From positions 1-64,000 of the forward strand of contig CAIWPG010000281.1 in NCBI GenBank assembly GCA_903914535.1: a stretch of 64,000 bases of DNA, written 5' to 3'. The stretch comes from an uncultured Oxalobacteraceae bacterium (lineage in GTDB: Bacteria > Pseudomonadota > Gammaproteobacteria > Burkholderiales > Burkholderiaceae_D). The notes under the pieces were generated by a model, which did not search any database, was not told the DNA's origin, and worked only from the letters and a program-made list of their open reading frames with translations. Positions 1-9,219 of this stretch are shown here, one piece after another (positions within the stretch are counted from its first letter, which is position 1; each line of letters starts with the position of its first letter). Made by a program: the position numbers and the translations under genes.

Positions 1-225
1 TGTCGATTTTTTATTGGATGGCGTAATTATCGACATAGGACAGTCATCAGTGAGTTTGTTTTAGCATCAGGGACTTAAACAAGGGCTATTACTTGCATAA
101 AGTCTCAAGTAAGCCTGCATAAGTAGTTATTTATGAGAGTAACAGCGCCATCTAAAATCTGCAACACAGGATAAGTAGTATTTGTACCCGATAGCCATAA
201 CCACCAGAAAATATCAGGAGCACGC
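1..225. other. Leader region upstream of the aminotransferase
   Basis: No gene is visible here. A perfect 7-bp inverted repeat (TGTCGAT at 1-7, ATCGACA at 29-35) sits at the window edge and could be part of an operator or the end of a neighbouring terminator. An AGGAG ribosome-binding site at 216-220 serves the gene starting at 226. Confidence 0.3.
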
Positions 226-1575
226 ATGAATCAAAATGACGCCCGCATCTCCGGCTCTCCGCGACAAGATGCCGCATGGCTGAATGCACACTGGATGCCT
301 TACACCGGCAACCGCAATTTTATAGCCAATCCACGCATGATCGCGGGGGCACAGGGCAATTACTATACTGATACACACGGACGTAAAATTCTGGATGGTT
401 TATCCGGCTTATGGTGCTGCGGTCTGGGACATGCGCGTAGCGAGATTACTGCGGCTGTCGCTCACCAGATGAATACCCTGGATTATTCACCGGCGTTTCA
501 ATTTGGTCATCCTTTATCATTTGAATTAGCCAATATGATCAAAGACCGCACCCCTGCCGGTCTCGACCATGTATTTTTCACCGGCTCCGGCTCTGAATCT
601 GCTGACACCTCCTTAAAAATGGCACGGGCATACTGGCGCGCAAAAGGTCAGGCCGGTAAAACCCTGTTAATTGGCAGAGAAAAAGGTTATCACGGCGTTA
701 ATTTTGGCGGCATTTCGGTTGGTGGTATCGGTGGTAACCGCAAGACTTTTGGCCAGGGCATCGCTGCCGACCATCTGCCACACACCATGCTGGCAAAAAA
801 TGCTTTTTCACGCGGTATGCCGGAACATGGCGTTGAATTAGCGGACGAACTACTGAACCTGATTGCATTGCACGATGCCTCCAACATTGCCGCTGTTATT
901 GTAGAACCGTTTTCCGGTTCTGCCGGTGTCATTGTGCCGCCACAAGGTTATCTGAAACGCTTACGTGAAATCTGTGACCAGCACAGTATTTTGTTGATCT
1001 TTGATGAAGTAATTAGCGGATTCGGCCGTGTTGGCAGCTATACCGCATCGGAATTATTTGGTGTTACACCGGATATCTTAAATATCGCCAAACAAGTCAC
1101 CAACGGTACTCAGCCTCTGGGAGCCGTCGTCGTCAAAAAAGAAATTTACGACCTGTTTATGGAGCAAGGCGGTCCTGAGTATATGGTGGAATTCCCACAT
1201 GGTTATACCTACTCGGCACATCCGGTAGCCTGTGCTGCCGGTATCGCCACTCTCACGTTATTAGATCAGGAAAATGCTCTGGAACGCGTAACAGAAATAG
1301 CACCGTTTTTTGAGCAGGCCGTACATAGCTTAAAAGGCGCAAACCACCTGAGCGACATTCGCAATATAGGACTGGCTGCCGGACTCACGTTTGCAGCCGT
1401 TCCCGGTGAACCGGCACGGCGGCCTTATGAAATCGCCATGCGCTGCCTGGAAAAAGGATTTTATGTACGCTACGGCGGCGATACCATTCAGCTGGCACCG
1501 CCCTTCACCATAGAAAAAGACGAAATTACCAGTCTGGTGAATGCCCTGGGAGAAGCGATTAACGCTACCGCATAG
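226..1575 (+). CDS. Omega-amino acid (beta-alanine)--pyruvate aminotransferase
   Basis: A 449-residue class III, PLP-dependent transaminase. The fold-type I signature is clear: an FDEVISGFGR stretch that contacts PLP, followed by NIAKQVTNG, in which Lys289 is the Schiff-base lysine; family members carry it at almost the same position. The N-terminal AAWLNAHWMPYTGNR segment is typical of the beta-alanine/omega-amino acid:pyruvate subgroup. It would move an amino group from beta-alanine or another omega-amine to pyruvate in the cytosol. AGGAG five bases before the ATG supports the start. It stands alone, with the dienelactone hydrolase gene 157 bp downstream. The substrate cannot be fixed from sequence. 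Confidence 0.88.
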   Translation: MNQNDARISGSPRQDAAWLNAHWMPYTGNRNFIANPRMIAGAQGNYYTDTHGRKILDGLSGLWCCGLGHARSEITAAVAHQMNTLDYSPAFQFGHPLSFELANMIKDRTPAGLDHVFFTGSGSESADTSLKMARAYWRAKGQAGKTLLIGREKGYHGVNFGGISVGGIGGNRKTFGQGIAADHLPHTMLAKNAFSRGMPEHGVELADELLNLIALHDASNIAAVIVEPFSGSAGVIVPPQGYLKRLREICDQHSILLIFDEVISGFGRVGSYTASELFGVTPDILNIAKQVTNGTQPLGAVVVKKEIYDLFMEQGGPEYMVEFPHGYTYSAHPVACAAGIATLTLLDQENALERVTEIAPFFEQAVHSLKGANHLSDIRNIGLAAGLTFAAVPGEPARRPYEIAMRCLEKGFYVRYGGDTIQLAPPFTIEKDEITSLVNALGEAINATA

Positions 1576-1732
1576 GGTCAGCACGTATCCGGCACACAAA
1601 CTGGTTCCGCATTACAATTGTGAAGTTAAAAAATCGCACTGCCCGCACAATCTGTACACGGCTTGCTCCGGCCCGTGGCAGTGCAGCGAAAAACAACTGA
1701 ATTTTTCACATTACATTTTAAGGAAAACCACG

Positions 1733-2434
1733 ATGAACGGACATTGGATTAGCATTTCTGCTGCGGATGACGGCGGCTTTAGCGGCTATCTGTCTTTGCC
1801 GCCGGGTGGCAAAGGACCGGGGATTGTGTTGGTGCAGGAAATTTGGGGCGTCAATGCGCACATACGTGCAGTGGCAGATATGTACGCTCTGGCAGGTTTC
1901 GTCGTATTAGCACCGGATGTATTCTGGCGGCTGGCACCGCGTGTTGATCTGGATTACGATGAAGCAGGAACGGCGCAGGCATTTGGATTTTACCAAAAAG
2001 TAGATACTGACAAGGCCGCGGCCGACGTAGCTGCTGCTGTTGTAGCCTTACGTCAGCGACCAGAAACCGATGGAAATAAAGTTGCTACCCTGGGCTATTG
2101 TCTGGGAGGCCAGCTGGCGTACCGTGCCGGCGCACTGACTGAAGTAGATGCCACCGTCAGCTTCTACGGAGGCGGCATTGACCAGCATCTGGATATCGCT
2201 GGCAAAATCACACAGCCCATCCTGTTCCACTACGCGGACGATGATGCACACATTACCCAAGCCAATGTCGCTGCGGTAAAAACTGCTTTTGCAGAAAAAA
2301 CCAATGCGACGTTCTTTTCCTATCCGGGCGTTGGCCATGGTTTCAATTGCTCCGGCCGCACTGCCGTGTACAACCAACGCGCTGCTGCGCTGGCAACAGG
2401 CCGGACACTGGTGTTTTTAGCTGAACATCTTTAA
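1733..2434 (+). CDS. Dienelactone hydrolase family protein
   Basis: A 233-residue alpha/beta hydrolase. Starting at the ATG at 1733 (AAGGAAA upstream), the catalytic triad falls at Cys123 (GYCLGG), Asp171 and His202 (GVGHGF), the same numbers as in the classical chlorocatechol-pathway dienelactone hydrolase, and the QEIWG motif supplies the conserved Glu near residue 36. The frame stays open upstream to 1541, but that part overlaps the previous gene and lacks the family's N terminus. It likely hydrolyses a lactone or enol-lactone in the cytosol. Its neighbours belong to aromatic amino acid catabolism, so a role in side-product hydrolysis is possible, though many such proteins are of unknown substrate. 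Confidence 0.88.
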   Translation: MNGHWISISAADDGGFSGYLSLPPGGKGPGIVLVQEIWGVNAHIRAVADMYALAGFVVLAPDVFWRLAPRVDLDYDEAGTAQAFGFYQKVDTDKAAADVAAAVVALRQRPETDGNKVATLGYCLGGQLAYRAGALTEVDATVSFYGGGIDQHLDIAGKITQPILFHYADDDAHITQANVAAVKTAFAEKTNATFFSYPGVGHGFNCSGRTAVYNQRAAALATGRTLVFLAEHL

Positions 2435-2459
2435 AAAATGAAGCGCACCCGGCATCGTA

Positions 2460-2978
2460 TCAGCTTGAAAAAACCAGCTTACGTCTGGTTTGTGCCGGTT
2501 GCGTGACATGGCTTAAAGGTAAAGCATTGGTCTGCTTAATTTTTTTAAGCGCTATATTGGATTTAACATTGACGACACCGGGCAGACGCAAGATGCGCTT
2601 CATCATAAATTCAGAAAATGAGGCCAGGTCAGCAGCAACAATACGCAAGACATAATCCGCTTCACCGATAACAGAAATACACTCCAATACTTCCGGCATA
2701 GCCGCAATAGCCTGCTCAAACGCATCCCCCTGCGCCTCACCGTGCCGCCCCAGCGTGACCGAAGTAAATGCCGTCACACTCAGACCAATGATGTCTGAAT
2801 CCAAAATTGCGGCATAGTGGCGGATAACATGCATTTCTTCCAGACGCTGAATGCGACGGCCGACCTGCGATGTCGATAAATGTACTTTTTCACCAAGTGC
2901 ACTATTGGTCGCCGTACCATTGCGCTGCAACTCCTCAAGTAACTCAAGATCATACTTATCAACAGTAATTGTACTCAT
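2460..2978 (-). CDS. Lrp/AsnC family transcriptional regulator
   Basis: A 172-residue regulator with an N-terminal AsnC-type winged helix-turn-helix (about residues 5-60, with the LSTSQVGRRIQRLEE recognition region) and a C-terminal RAM/AsnC ligand-binding domain that includes the VIGEADYVLRI stretch. It is transcribed divergently from the tyrosine-degradation operon (hpd), and the 260-bp gap holds a long inverted repeat. I infer that it controls hpd, the VOC gene and fah in response to an aromatic amino acid, as many Lrp-type regulators do for the operon they face. The C-terminal tail after residue 155 is basic and not part of the conserved fold. Confidence 0.9.
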   Translation of the reverse strand: MSTITVDKYDLELLEELQRNGTATNSALGEKVHLSTSQVGRRIQRLEEMHVIRHYAAILDSDIIGLSVTAFTSVTLGRHGEAQGDAFEQAIAAMPEVLECISVIGEADYVLRIVAADLASFSEFMMKRILRLPGVVNVKSNIALKKIKQTNALPLSHVTQPAQTRRKLVFSS

Positions 2979-2995
2979 TATTCAATTAACCTCAA

Positions 2996-3052
2996 TTTTG
3001 TGCGCAATTTACGCATTATAACCGCATGATACCGATAATTACGCGCACAAAA
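2996..3052. promoter_or_regulatory. Inverted repeat, probable Lrp-type operator between regulator and hpd
   Basis: TTTTGTGCGC at 2996-3005 and its exact reverse complement GCGCACAAAA at 3043-3052 flank an AT-rich centre. The dyad lies between the divergent AsnC-type regulator and hpd, starting 18 bp upstream of the regulator's start codon. The position suggests an autoregulatory operator that also controls hpd. The assignment to this regulator is inference. Confidence 0.5.
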
Positions 3053-3238
3053 TGCAGGGTCAACGCACTACAATATAAAACAAGCCAGCTTAACTACCTA
3101 TGACTGGCAGCAGAGACAAAAGACACTTTTTCGCCAGCCCCGGATTTACTTTCGTTGGCAGGCTATCGGATTCCGGCCGTCACTGCCCCATGTATCAAGC
3201 AGCTACTCCCTCTTCACTTTTTAGTTCAGGAATGCATC

Positions 3239-4315
3239 ATGTCAGAATCTGATTTCAATCCGATGGGCCTCATGGGCTTTGAATTCGTTGAATTTGCCTC
3301 GCCAACACCCCATGTGCTGGAACCCGTTTTTGCCCTGCTCGGCTTTACCAAAGTGGCGGTACATCGCTCCAAAGATGTCGCGCTGTACCGTCAGGGCGAT
3401 ATCAATTTCATCCTGAATAATGAACCAAAAAGCCCTGCAGCATTCTTTGCTGCGGAACATGGTCCTTCTGCCTGCGGCATGGCTTTCCGCGTTAAAAATT
3501 CGCATCAGGCTTATGCCCGGGCACTTGAGCTCGGGGCACAGGCACTGGAAGTGCCGACCGGCCCGATGGAATTGCGCCTGCCCGCCATTAAAGGCATCGG
3601 CGGTGCACCGCTCTACCTGATCGATCGCTACGAAGATGGCAAATCCATCTATGACATTGACTTTGAATTTATTGAAGGCGTTGATCGCCATCCGGTTGGC
3701 CATGGCCTCAAATTAATCGACCATCTCACCCATAATGTCTACCGCGGACGCATGAGCTACTGGGGCGCTTTCTACGAACGTTTCTTCAACTTCAAAGAAA
3801 TCCGCTATTTTGATATCAAAGGAGAATACACTGGCCTGACTTCACGGGCGATGTCAGCACCGGATGGCATGATCCGTATTCCCCTGAACGAAGAAGCCTC
3901 CGGCAGCGGCGGTCAGATTGAAGAATTCCTGATGCAATTTAACGGCGAAGGCATTCAGCATATTGCGCTGATCACGGATGATTTATTTGACAGTGTAGAT
4001 AAATTACGCCAGGCCGGTGTGAAGCTCATGACCGCGCCGCCAGCCAGCTATTACGAAATGCTGGAAGGCCGTCTGCCAAATCACGGCGAACCGGTTGATG
4101 CTCTGCAAACGCGCGGCATCTTACTGGACGGCTCCACGGACCAGGGTGAAAACCGGCTACTGCTGCAAATTTTTTCTGAAACAATGTTAGGACCGGTATT
4201 CTTTGAATTTATTCAACGCAAAGGAGATAGCGGATTCGGCGAGGGTAACTTCAAAGCTTTATTTGAATCAATGGAACGCGACCAGTTAAGACGCGGCGTA
4301 CTCACCGCCGAATAA
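3239..4315 (+). CDS. hpd: 4-hydroxyphenylpyruvate dioxygenase
   Basis: A 358-residue non-haem Fe(II) dioxygenase of the vicinal-oxygen-chelate superfamily that converts 4-hydroxyphenylpyruvate to homogentisate. The iron ligands are visible as His162 (IDHLTHNV), His241 (GIQHIALIT) and Glu323 (FFEFIQRKG), each one residue offset from the Pseudomonas enzyme (161/240/322). The start at 3239 has AGGAA upstream; the frame extends to 3155 but the extra residues do not belong to the family. It heads an apparent operon with the VOC gene and fumarylacetoacetase and is divergent from an Lrp-type regulator. Confidence 0.96.
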   Translation: MSESDFNPMGLMGFEFVEFASPTPHVLEPVFALLGFTKVAVHRSKDVALYRQGDINFILNNEPKSPAAFFAAEHGPSACGMAFRVKNSHQAYARALELGAQALEVPTGPMELRLPAIKGIGGAPLYLIDRYEDGKSIYDIDFEFIEGVDRHPVGHGLKLIDHLTHNVYRGRMSYWGAFYERFFNFKEIRYFDIKGEYTGLTSRAMSAPDGMIRIPLNEEASGSGGQIEEFLMQFNGEGIQHIALITDDLFDSVDKLRQAGVKLMTAPPASYYEMLEGRLPNHGEPVDALQTRGILLDGSTDQGENRLLLQIFSETMLGPVFFEFIQRKGDSGFGEGNFKALFESMERDQLRRGVLTAE

Positions 4316-4410
4316 TTTTTCCGGTACAGGAGTGCAGTCTGGCTAAATTGTTCTTAACCAGACCGCATCCCGGCAATAACAAGTTCAACAAAGTGACTCA
4401 GGAGACAAGC

Positions 4411-4950
4411 ATGCAAATTCAACAAATTCATCATGTCGCATACCGCTGCAAAGATGCCAAAGAAACCGTAGAGTGGTATCAGAAATACCTGAACATGAAT
4501 TTCATTCTCGCCATCGCCGAAGATAAAGTGCCTTCGACCGGTGAAAACGATCCCTACATGCACGTCTTTCTCGATGCCGGAAACGGTAATGTGCTGGCGT
4601 TCTTTGAACTCCCCACCCAGCCACCCATGAGCCGTGATCTCAACACCCCCGTCTGGACTCAGCATCTGGCGCTGCAAGTCGGCAGCATGGACGACATGCT
4701 CGCGGCAAAAGAACGACTCGAAGCCGATGGCATCAACGTCATCGGCCCGACCGACCACACTATCTTCAAATCCATTTATTTCTTTGACCCCAGCGGACAT
4801 CGCCTTGAATTAGCCGTCAACACCGCCACACCCGTCATGAATAAAATGCTCGATGACGCTAAATGGGCCATGCTCAATGAATGGGCTATCACTAAAAAAG
4901 CGCCCCAGCACGCCCGCTGGATGCATGACGGCAGCTTTGCCGGAGAATAA
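4411..4950 (+). CDS. VOC (glyoxalase/extradiol dioxygenase-fold) protein
   Basis: A 179-residue protein of the vicinal-oxygen-chelate fold: an IHHVAYRC N-terminal strand with a potential metal His, a second His in WTQHLALQV near the middle, and an acidic end strand in HRLELAV. Such a 2-His-1-Glu arrangement can hold Fe(II) or another divalent metal. CAGGAGA precedes the ATG. It lies between hpd and fah, exactly where homogentisate turnover is needed, while no hmgA gene is seen in the window. It could be an accessory isomerase/lyase or, more speculatively, a ring-cleaving enzyme; function is not established. Confidence 0.8.
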   Translation: MQIQQIHHVAYRCKDAKETVEWYQKYLNMNFILAIAEDKVPSTGENDPYMHVFLDAGNGNVLAFFELPTQPPMSRDLNTPVWTQHLALQVGSMDDMLAAKERLEADGINVIGPTDHTIFKSIYFFDPSGHRLELAVNTATPVMNKMLDDAKWAMLNEWAITKKAPQHARWMHDGSFAGE

Positions 4951-4953
4951 ATC

Positions 4954-5970
4954 ATGAAATTAGCCAGCTTAAAACACGGCGGACGCGACGGCACACTGGT
5001 CGTGGTCAACCGCACCATGACACACTGCCGCGCCGTACCCGCTATTGCCCGCACCTTACAAGCGGCACTGGATGACTGGACCGTCTGTGAACCACAATTA
5101 CGCCAGGTTTATGAGGCGCTTAACAGCAACGCCTTCGCAGACACCGACCCCTTTGATCCCTTGCTGTGCCACGCACCATTACCGCGTGCTTATCAGTGGG
5201 CCGATGGCTCTGCCTATGTGAATCATGTCGAACTGGTGCGCCGCGCACGCGGTGCAACGCTGCCGCCGGAATTTTGGACCGACCCGCTGATGTATCAGGG
5301 CGGCTCCGATTCCTTCGCCGGTCCGCGCAGCCCCATTTATGCCCTCTCCGAAGACTGGGGTATTGATCTGGAAGCCGAAGTCGCCGTGATTACCGGCGAT
5401 GTCAGCATGGGCGCCACACCGGAACAATGTGCCCCGGCGATACGCTTGCTGATGCTGGTCAACGATGTCTCCCTGCGCAATCTGATTCCCGCTGAACTGG
5501 CTAAAGGCTTTGGCTTTCTGCAATCCAAACCCGCCAGCGCATTCAGCCCCGTTGCCGTGACACCGGATGAGCTGGGCAAAGACTGGCGCGAAGGCCGTAT
5601 ACACCGTCCGCTCACCGTCCATATTAACGGTCAGCTATTCGGTCAGCCGGATGCCGGCACCGATATGGTGTTCAACTTCCCGCAACTGCTGGCACACGTC
5701 GCCAAAACCCGCGAAATGGAAGCGGGCAGTATTATCGGCTCCGGCACCGTATCCAACAAACAGGATAACCTGCATGGCTCTTCCATCGCCAACGGTGGTG
5801 TTGGCTATTGCTGTCTGGCAGAAGTACGCATGTATGAAACCATAGAAACCGGTCAGCCGCAAACCCGTTATTTACACTTCGGCGACACCGTCCGGATCGA
5901 CATGTGCGACAGCGACAACAACAGTATCTTTGGCGCGATCGAACAGCGGGTGGAAATATACCCGGCTTAA
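4954..5970 (+). CDS. Fumarylacetoacetase family protein (FAH)
   Basis: A 338-residue protein of the fumarylacetoacetate hydrolase family, likely cleaving fumarylacetoacetate to fumarate and acetoacetate at the end of tyrosine breakdown. Family features include the acidic metal-binding strand DLEAEVAVITGDV, the VNDVSLRN segment with a metal-ligand Asp, the conserved Lys in GFLQSKPASAFSP and the GSIIGSGTVSN loop. It begins 3 bp after the VOC stop codon, with GGAG just before, so it is translated as part of the hpd operon. A hairpin with its T-run on the other strand lies in the convergent space downstream. Confidence 0.9.
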   Translation: MKLASLKHGGRDGTLVVVNRTMTHCRAVPAIARTLQAALDDWTVCEPQLRQVYEALNSNAFADTDPFDPLLCHAPLPRAYQWADGSAYVNHVELVRRARGATLPPEFWTDPLMYQGGSDSFAGPRSPIYALSEDWGIDLEAEVAVITGDVSMGATPEQCAPAIRLLMLVNDVSLRNLIPAELAKGFGFLQSKPASAFSPVAVTPDELGKDWREGRIHRPLTVHINGQLFGQPDAGTDMVFNFPQLLAHVAKTREMEAGSIIGSGTVSNKQDNLHGSSIANGGVGYCCLAEVRMYETIETGQPQTRYLHFGDTVRIDMCDSDNNSIFGAIEQRVEIYPA

Positions 5971-6037
5971 TACCAGACTGAGTACCTTACTGAATGAACA
6001 CATGAAATTAAGAGCTCAGACGCACAAGCTATACATA

Positions 6038-6094
6038 TAAAAAATGCCCCGCCAGACACACAATTTTTTACAAAATCGGGTATTGGCGGGGCAT
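6038..6094 (-). terminator. Rho-independent-like terminator for the leftward encapsulin operon
   Basis: ATGCCCCGCCA (6044-6054) pairs perfectly with TGGCGGGGCAT (6084-6094) across a 29-nt loop. Read on the minus strand the GC-rich stem is followed directly by a run of six T, so it should end transcription of the cysteine desulfurase gene. It may also stop the convergent hpd-fah transcript. Confidence 0.65.
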
Positions 6095-6176
6095 ATGTAT
6101 AACCAGATACAGCAACTAAGTGCGACAAGCAAATTCGCTACAGCAAACAACAAGAACCCGATATAAAATACCGGAA

Positions 6177-8201
6177 TCAGCTGCGCCTGGAACCTGCCAG
6201 CCTGCGTAACACCGCAATCATATGATCAATTTCTTCACACGTATTATAGAAAGCCAGGGACGGACGCACTGAGGCTTCCACACCAAAACGGCGTAAAATC
6301 GGCTGTGCGCAATGATGCCCTGAACGAACGGCAATACCTTCCTGATTAAGTGCATGACCCACTTCTCCGGTCTTGTACCCGGATAACACAAAAGACGACA
6401 CACTGGCCTTATTCTGAGCAGTACCGATCAGGCGTAAGCCGGGGATACTGAGCAGACCATGCGTCGCGTATTCCAGCAAACCGTGCTCGTACAGTGCAAT
6501 GTTTGCCATACCAATACGTTCCACATACTCCAGTGCCGCCCCCAGTCCGACTGCATCAGCAATATTCCCGGTACCCGCTTCAAAACGCGCCGGTGCAGGC
6601 TGATATTGTGTACGCTCGAAGGTGACATCAGCAATCATATTACCGCCGCCTTGCCACGGCGGCAGCTGATCCAGTAATTCTTGCTTACCATACACGACAC
6701 CAATACCGGTCGGCCCGAAGATTTTATGTCCGGAAAACACATAAAAATCAGCATCCAGCTGCTGTACATTCACACTGGCATGCGAAAGACCTTGCGCGCC
6801 ATCGATCATGACCCGTGCACCAGCCTGATGTCCCAGATCAATAATCTGCTTAACCGGAGTAACCGTACCCAAGGCATTTGATACCTGGGTAACCGACACC
6901 AGCTTAGTACGCGGATTAAGAAGCTTACGGTACTCATCCAGCAAAATCTGACCTGTATCGTCTACAGGAATAACGCGAAGTCTGGCACCGGTCTGGTCAG
7001 CCAGTTGTTGCCACGGAACGATATTGGCATGGTGCTCCAGATGCGAAATAATAATTTCATCACCCGCACCGATCTGCTGTTTACCAAACGTTTGTGCGAC
7101 CAGATTAATACCTTCAGTAGTACCGCGTACAAAGATAATTTCGCCGGATGATTTTGCACCGATAAAGCGCGCCACCGTATTCCGGGCACCTTCATACGCA
7201 TCGGTCGCACGGGCGGCCAATTCATGTGCTGCACGATGAATATTGGAGTTTTCATGCGCATAAAAATAACTGATACGATCAATCACCGCTTGTGGCTTTT
7301 GCGTAGTCGCTGCATTATCAAACCAAACCAGAGGGCGACCATTGACGCGCTCAGACAGGATAGGAAAATCCCGCCGTATGGCATGTACATCAAACGGTGG
7401 CTGAGCCTGATACTGAATATGATTCGGTGCTCTGTCCCAGGAAAGCGGCTGCTCAAACGACGGGCTCAATGACGGGCCGGCCGGCTGAACCAGAGTGCGT
7501 CCACCCGCATCATAGGCAGAACCGGAAGCAGAACTGACAGCAGTCGTCCCTGCAACAGGACTGGCTGCCAGATCCGGATATAACTCACTCAACAATAACA
7601 CCAGCGGATCTTGCCCCGGTAATTGTCCTGACTGAGCAGCAATACTGCTCTGCGGGTCAGCCAGACTGGCAAATTGATCCAGATTACCGGCAGACGGCGC
7701 AGCGGGCCGGTCATAGTCCAGAAAATAATACGGAGCCGTACCATGTGTATCCGCAAGTGAAGATACGGATACCGGCGCTGCTGACGGAAGCGATGATGAT
7801 AATGACGGCTGCGCCACGGATGGTGCTGCCGGTGCACTCAGGGGCGACGGCACCAGAATACCCGTACCGGCAGGTGCCGCTACGGAAGATGCCGGTGGCC
7901 GCCCGACAGGAAAACTGCCGGGCGGATTAACAGGCAAACCTGTCGGCAAGGTACCCAGGCCGCCGGGTAAGCTGGAAGACATTCCTTCCGGTGCATCCGT
8001 GGATAAACCTACCGGCAAACCAGAGGCTAAGCCTGTTGTACGTAACACAGGCAAAACACGGGGAGCGAGCTGTACCACGCCGGGAAGCTGAGCAAAAAAC
8101 TCACCCGCCAGACGATTAAGCGATGCCAGATCCGGCAATCCGCTCGCTTCAGGGTGGCCTGTGCCACCGGAGACATCACTTATAGGTGTCTGGATAGTCA
8201 T
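6177..8201 (-). CDS. Family 2A encapsulin cargo cysteine desulfurase (SufS-like) with long disordered N terminus
   Basis: A 674-residue protein. The C-terminal part, from about residue 270, is a class II (SufS/CsdA-type) cysteine desulfurase: the PLP lysine is Lys493 (FSGHKIFGPTG) and the persulfide cysteine is Cys631 (SGHHCAQPIL). SufS enzymes are normally about 410 residues. The first 270 residues are low-complexity, rich in Pro, Ala, Ser, Gly and Leu, with recurring GLP/LPxGL motifs, as in desulfurases packaged by family 2A encapsulins. The start at 8201 (GGAG upstream on the minus strand) overlaps the shell gene by 26 bp; an alternative at 8228 is possible. It would release sulfur from cysteine inside the shell. 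Confidence 0.93.
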   Translation of the reverse strand: MTIQTPISDVSGGTGHPEASGLPDLASLNRLAGEFFAQLPGVVQLAPRVLPVLRTTGLASGLPVGLSTDAPEGMSSSLPGGLGTLPTGLPVNPPGSFPVGRPPASSVAAPAGTGILVPSPLSAPAAPSVAQPSLSSSLPSAAPVSVSSLADTHGTAPYYFLDYDRPAAPSAGNLDQFASLADPQSSIAAQSGQLPGQDPLVLLLSELYPDLAASPVAGTTAVSSASGSAYDAGGRTLVQPAGPSLSPSFEQPLSWDRAPNHIQYQAQPPFDVHAIRRDFPILSERVNGRPLVWFDNAATTQKPQAVIDRISYFYAHENSNIHRAAHELAARATDAYEGARNTVARFIGAKSSGEIIFVRGTTEGINLVAQTFGKQQIGAGDEIIISHLEHHANIVPWQQLADQTGARLRVIPVDDTGQILLDEYRKLLNPRTKLVSVTQVSNALGTVTPVKQIIDLGHQAGARVMIDGAQGLSHASVNVQQLDADFYVFSGHKIFGPTGIGVVYGKQELLDQLPPWQGGGNMIADVTFERTQYQPAPARFEAGTGNIADAVGLGAALEYVERIGMANIALYEHGLLEYATHGLLSIPGLRLIGTAQNKASVSSFVLSGYKTGEVGHALNQEGIAVRSGHHCAQPILRRFGVEASVRPSLAFYNTCEEIDHMIAVLRRLAGSRRS

Positions 8202-9105
8202 GGTATTTACCGATCTCCACATCATCAAGTACCGCTATCGCATCGTCTGTCAAAATAGCAAGTGAGCAATACAGTGAAATTAAGTAGGATGCAATGGCAT
8301 TACGGTTAATACCCATAAAACGCACCGACAAACCCGGACTTTGTTCACCAGCCAGCCCCGGCTGGAACAAACCAACAACACCCTGACGTTTTTCACCGGC
8401 ACGCAACAACAGAATTTTAGTTTTACCATCTTCAATCGGCAATTTATCCGACGGAACCAGCGGAATACCACGCCATGTCAAAAATTGCGAACCAAACAAA
8501 CTGATGGTAGGCGGCGGCACGCCACGACGGGTACATTCACGACCAAATGCGGCAATCGCTAACGGATGTGCTAAAAAGAAGCCAGGCTCTTTCCATACTT
8601 TAGTCAGTAAATCATCCAAATCATCCGGTGTCGGGGCACCAGTCAGCGTGGAGAGTCGCTGTTCATCCGTTACATTGGCCAGCAGACCGTAATCAGGATT
8701 ATTGATTAATTCACTTTCCTGACGTTCCTTGATCGTTTCAATGGTAACGCGCAGTTGTTCTTTGATCTGGTCATGCGGGCTGCTGTACAAATCGGATACC
8801 CGCGTATGCACATCCAGAATGGTGGTAACCGCATTCAGGAAATATTCACGCGGCTTTTCATCGTAATCAACGAATGTTTGCGGCAATTCCGACTCATCGC
8901 GCTGTGAACAGGCGACGCGGACATCTTTAGGGTTCTTAACTTTATTAAGACGATAAATACCTGCTTCTACCGGCAGCCACTGCAATAAATGCACCAGCCA
9001 GCGTGGCGAAATGGTCGACAATTGCGGAACTGTCTTGGTCGCATTGGCTAACTGGCGGGCAGCGTTGTCACCAAGCGCCTGGTTGGGAGTGGGTAAATCA
9101 GACAT
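8176..9105 (-). CDS. Family 2A encapsulin shell protein (SrpI-like)
   Basis: A 309-residue HK97-fold protein recognisable as the SrpI type. The N terminus ARQLANATKTVPQLSTISPR, followed by WLVHLLQW, PVEAGIYRLN, VACSQRDESELP and FVDYDEKPREY, is characteristic of this shell family, which self-assembles into an icosahedral nanocompartment. CGGAG lies seven bases upstream of the ATG. The 3' end overlaps the start of the cysteine desulfurase cargo gene, so shell and cargo are translationally coupled. In characterised relatives, sulfur starvation induces this pair and the compartment holds the desulfurase; that role is inferred here from family and neighbours. Confidence 0.95.
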   Translation of the reverse strand: MSDLPTPNQALGDNAARQLANATKTVPQLSTISPRWLVHLLQWLPVEAGIYRLNKVKNPKDVRVACSQRDESELPQTFVDYDEKPREYFLNAVTTILDVHTRVSDLYSSPHDQIKEQLRVTIETIKERQESELINNPDYGLLANVTDEQRLSTLTGAPTPDDLDDLLTKVWKEPGFFLAHPLAIAAFGRECTRRGVPPPTISLFGSQFLTWRGIPLVPSDKLPIEDGKTKILLLRAGEKRQGVVGLFQPGLAGEQSPGLSVRFMGINRNAIASYLISLYCSLAILTDDAIAVLDDVEIGKYHDYPDTYK

Positions 9106-9219
9106 AATATAGCTCCGTTGCTAAGCTTGTTTAAATTAAAAGATTATTCAGTTACGCAGTTTCTGTTGTCTATGGACATCTTTCAACATGCTATAGACAG
9201 CAACAAAACAGGCAAAAAA

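Noticed and set aside
1541-1732. Extended N terminus of the dienelactone hydrolase
   Set aside because: It overlaps the aminotransferase gene; catalytic residues take the standard numbers 123/171/202 only from ATG 1733.
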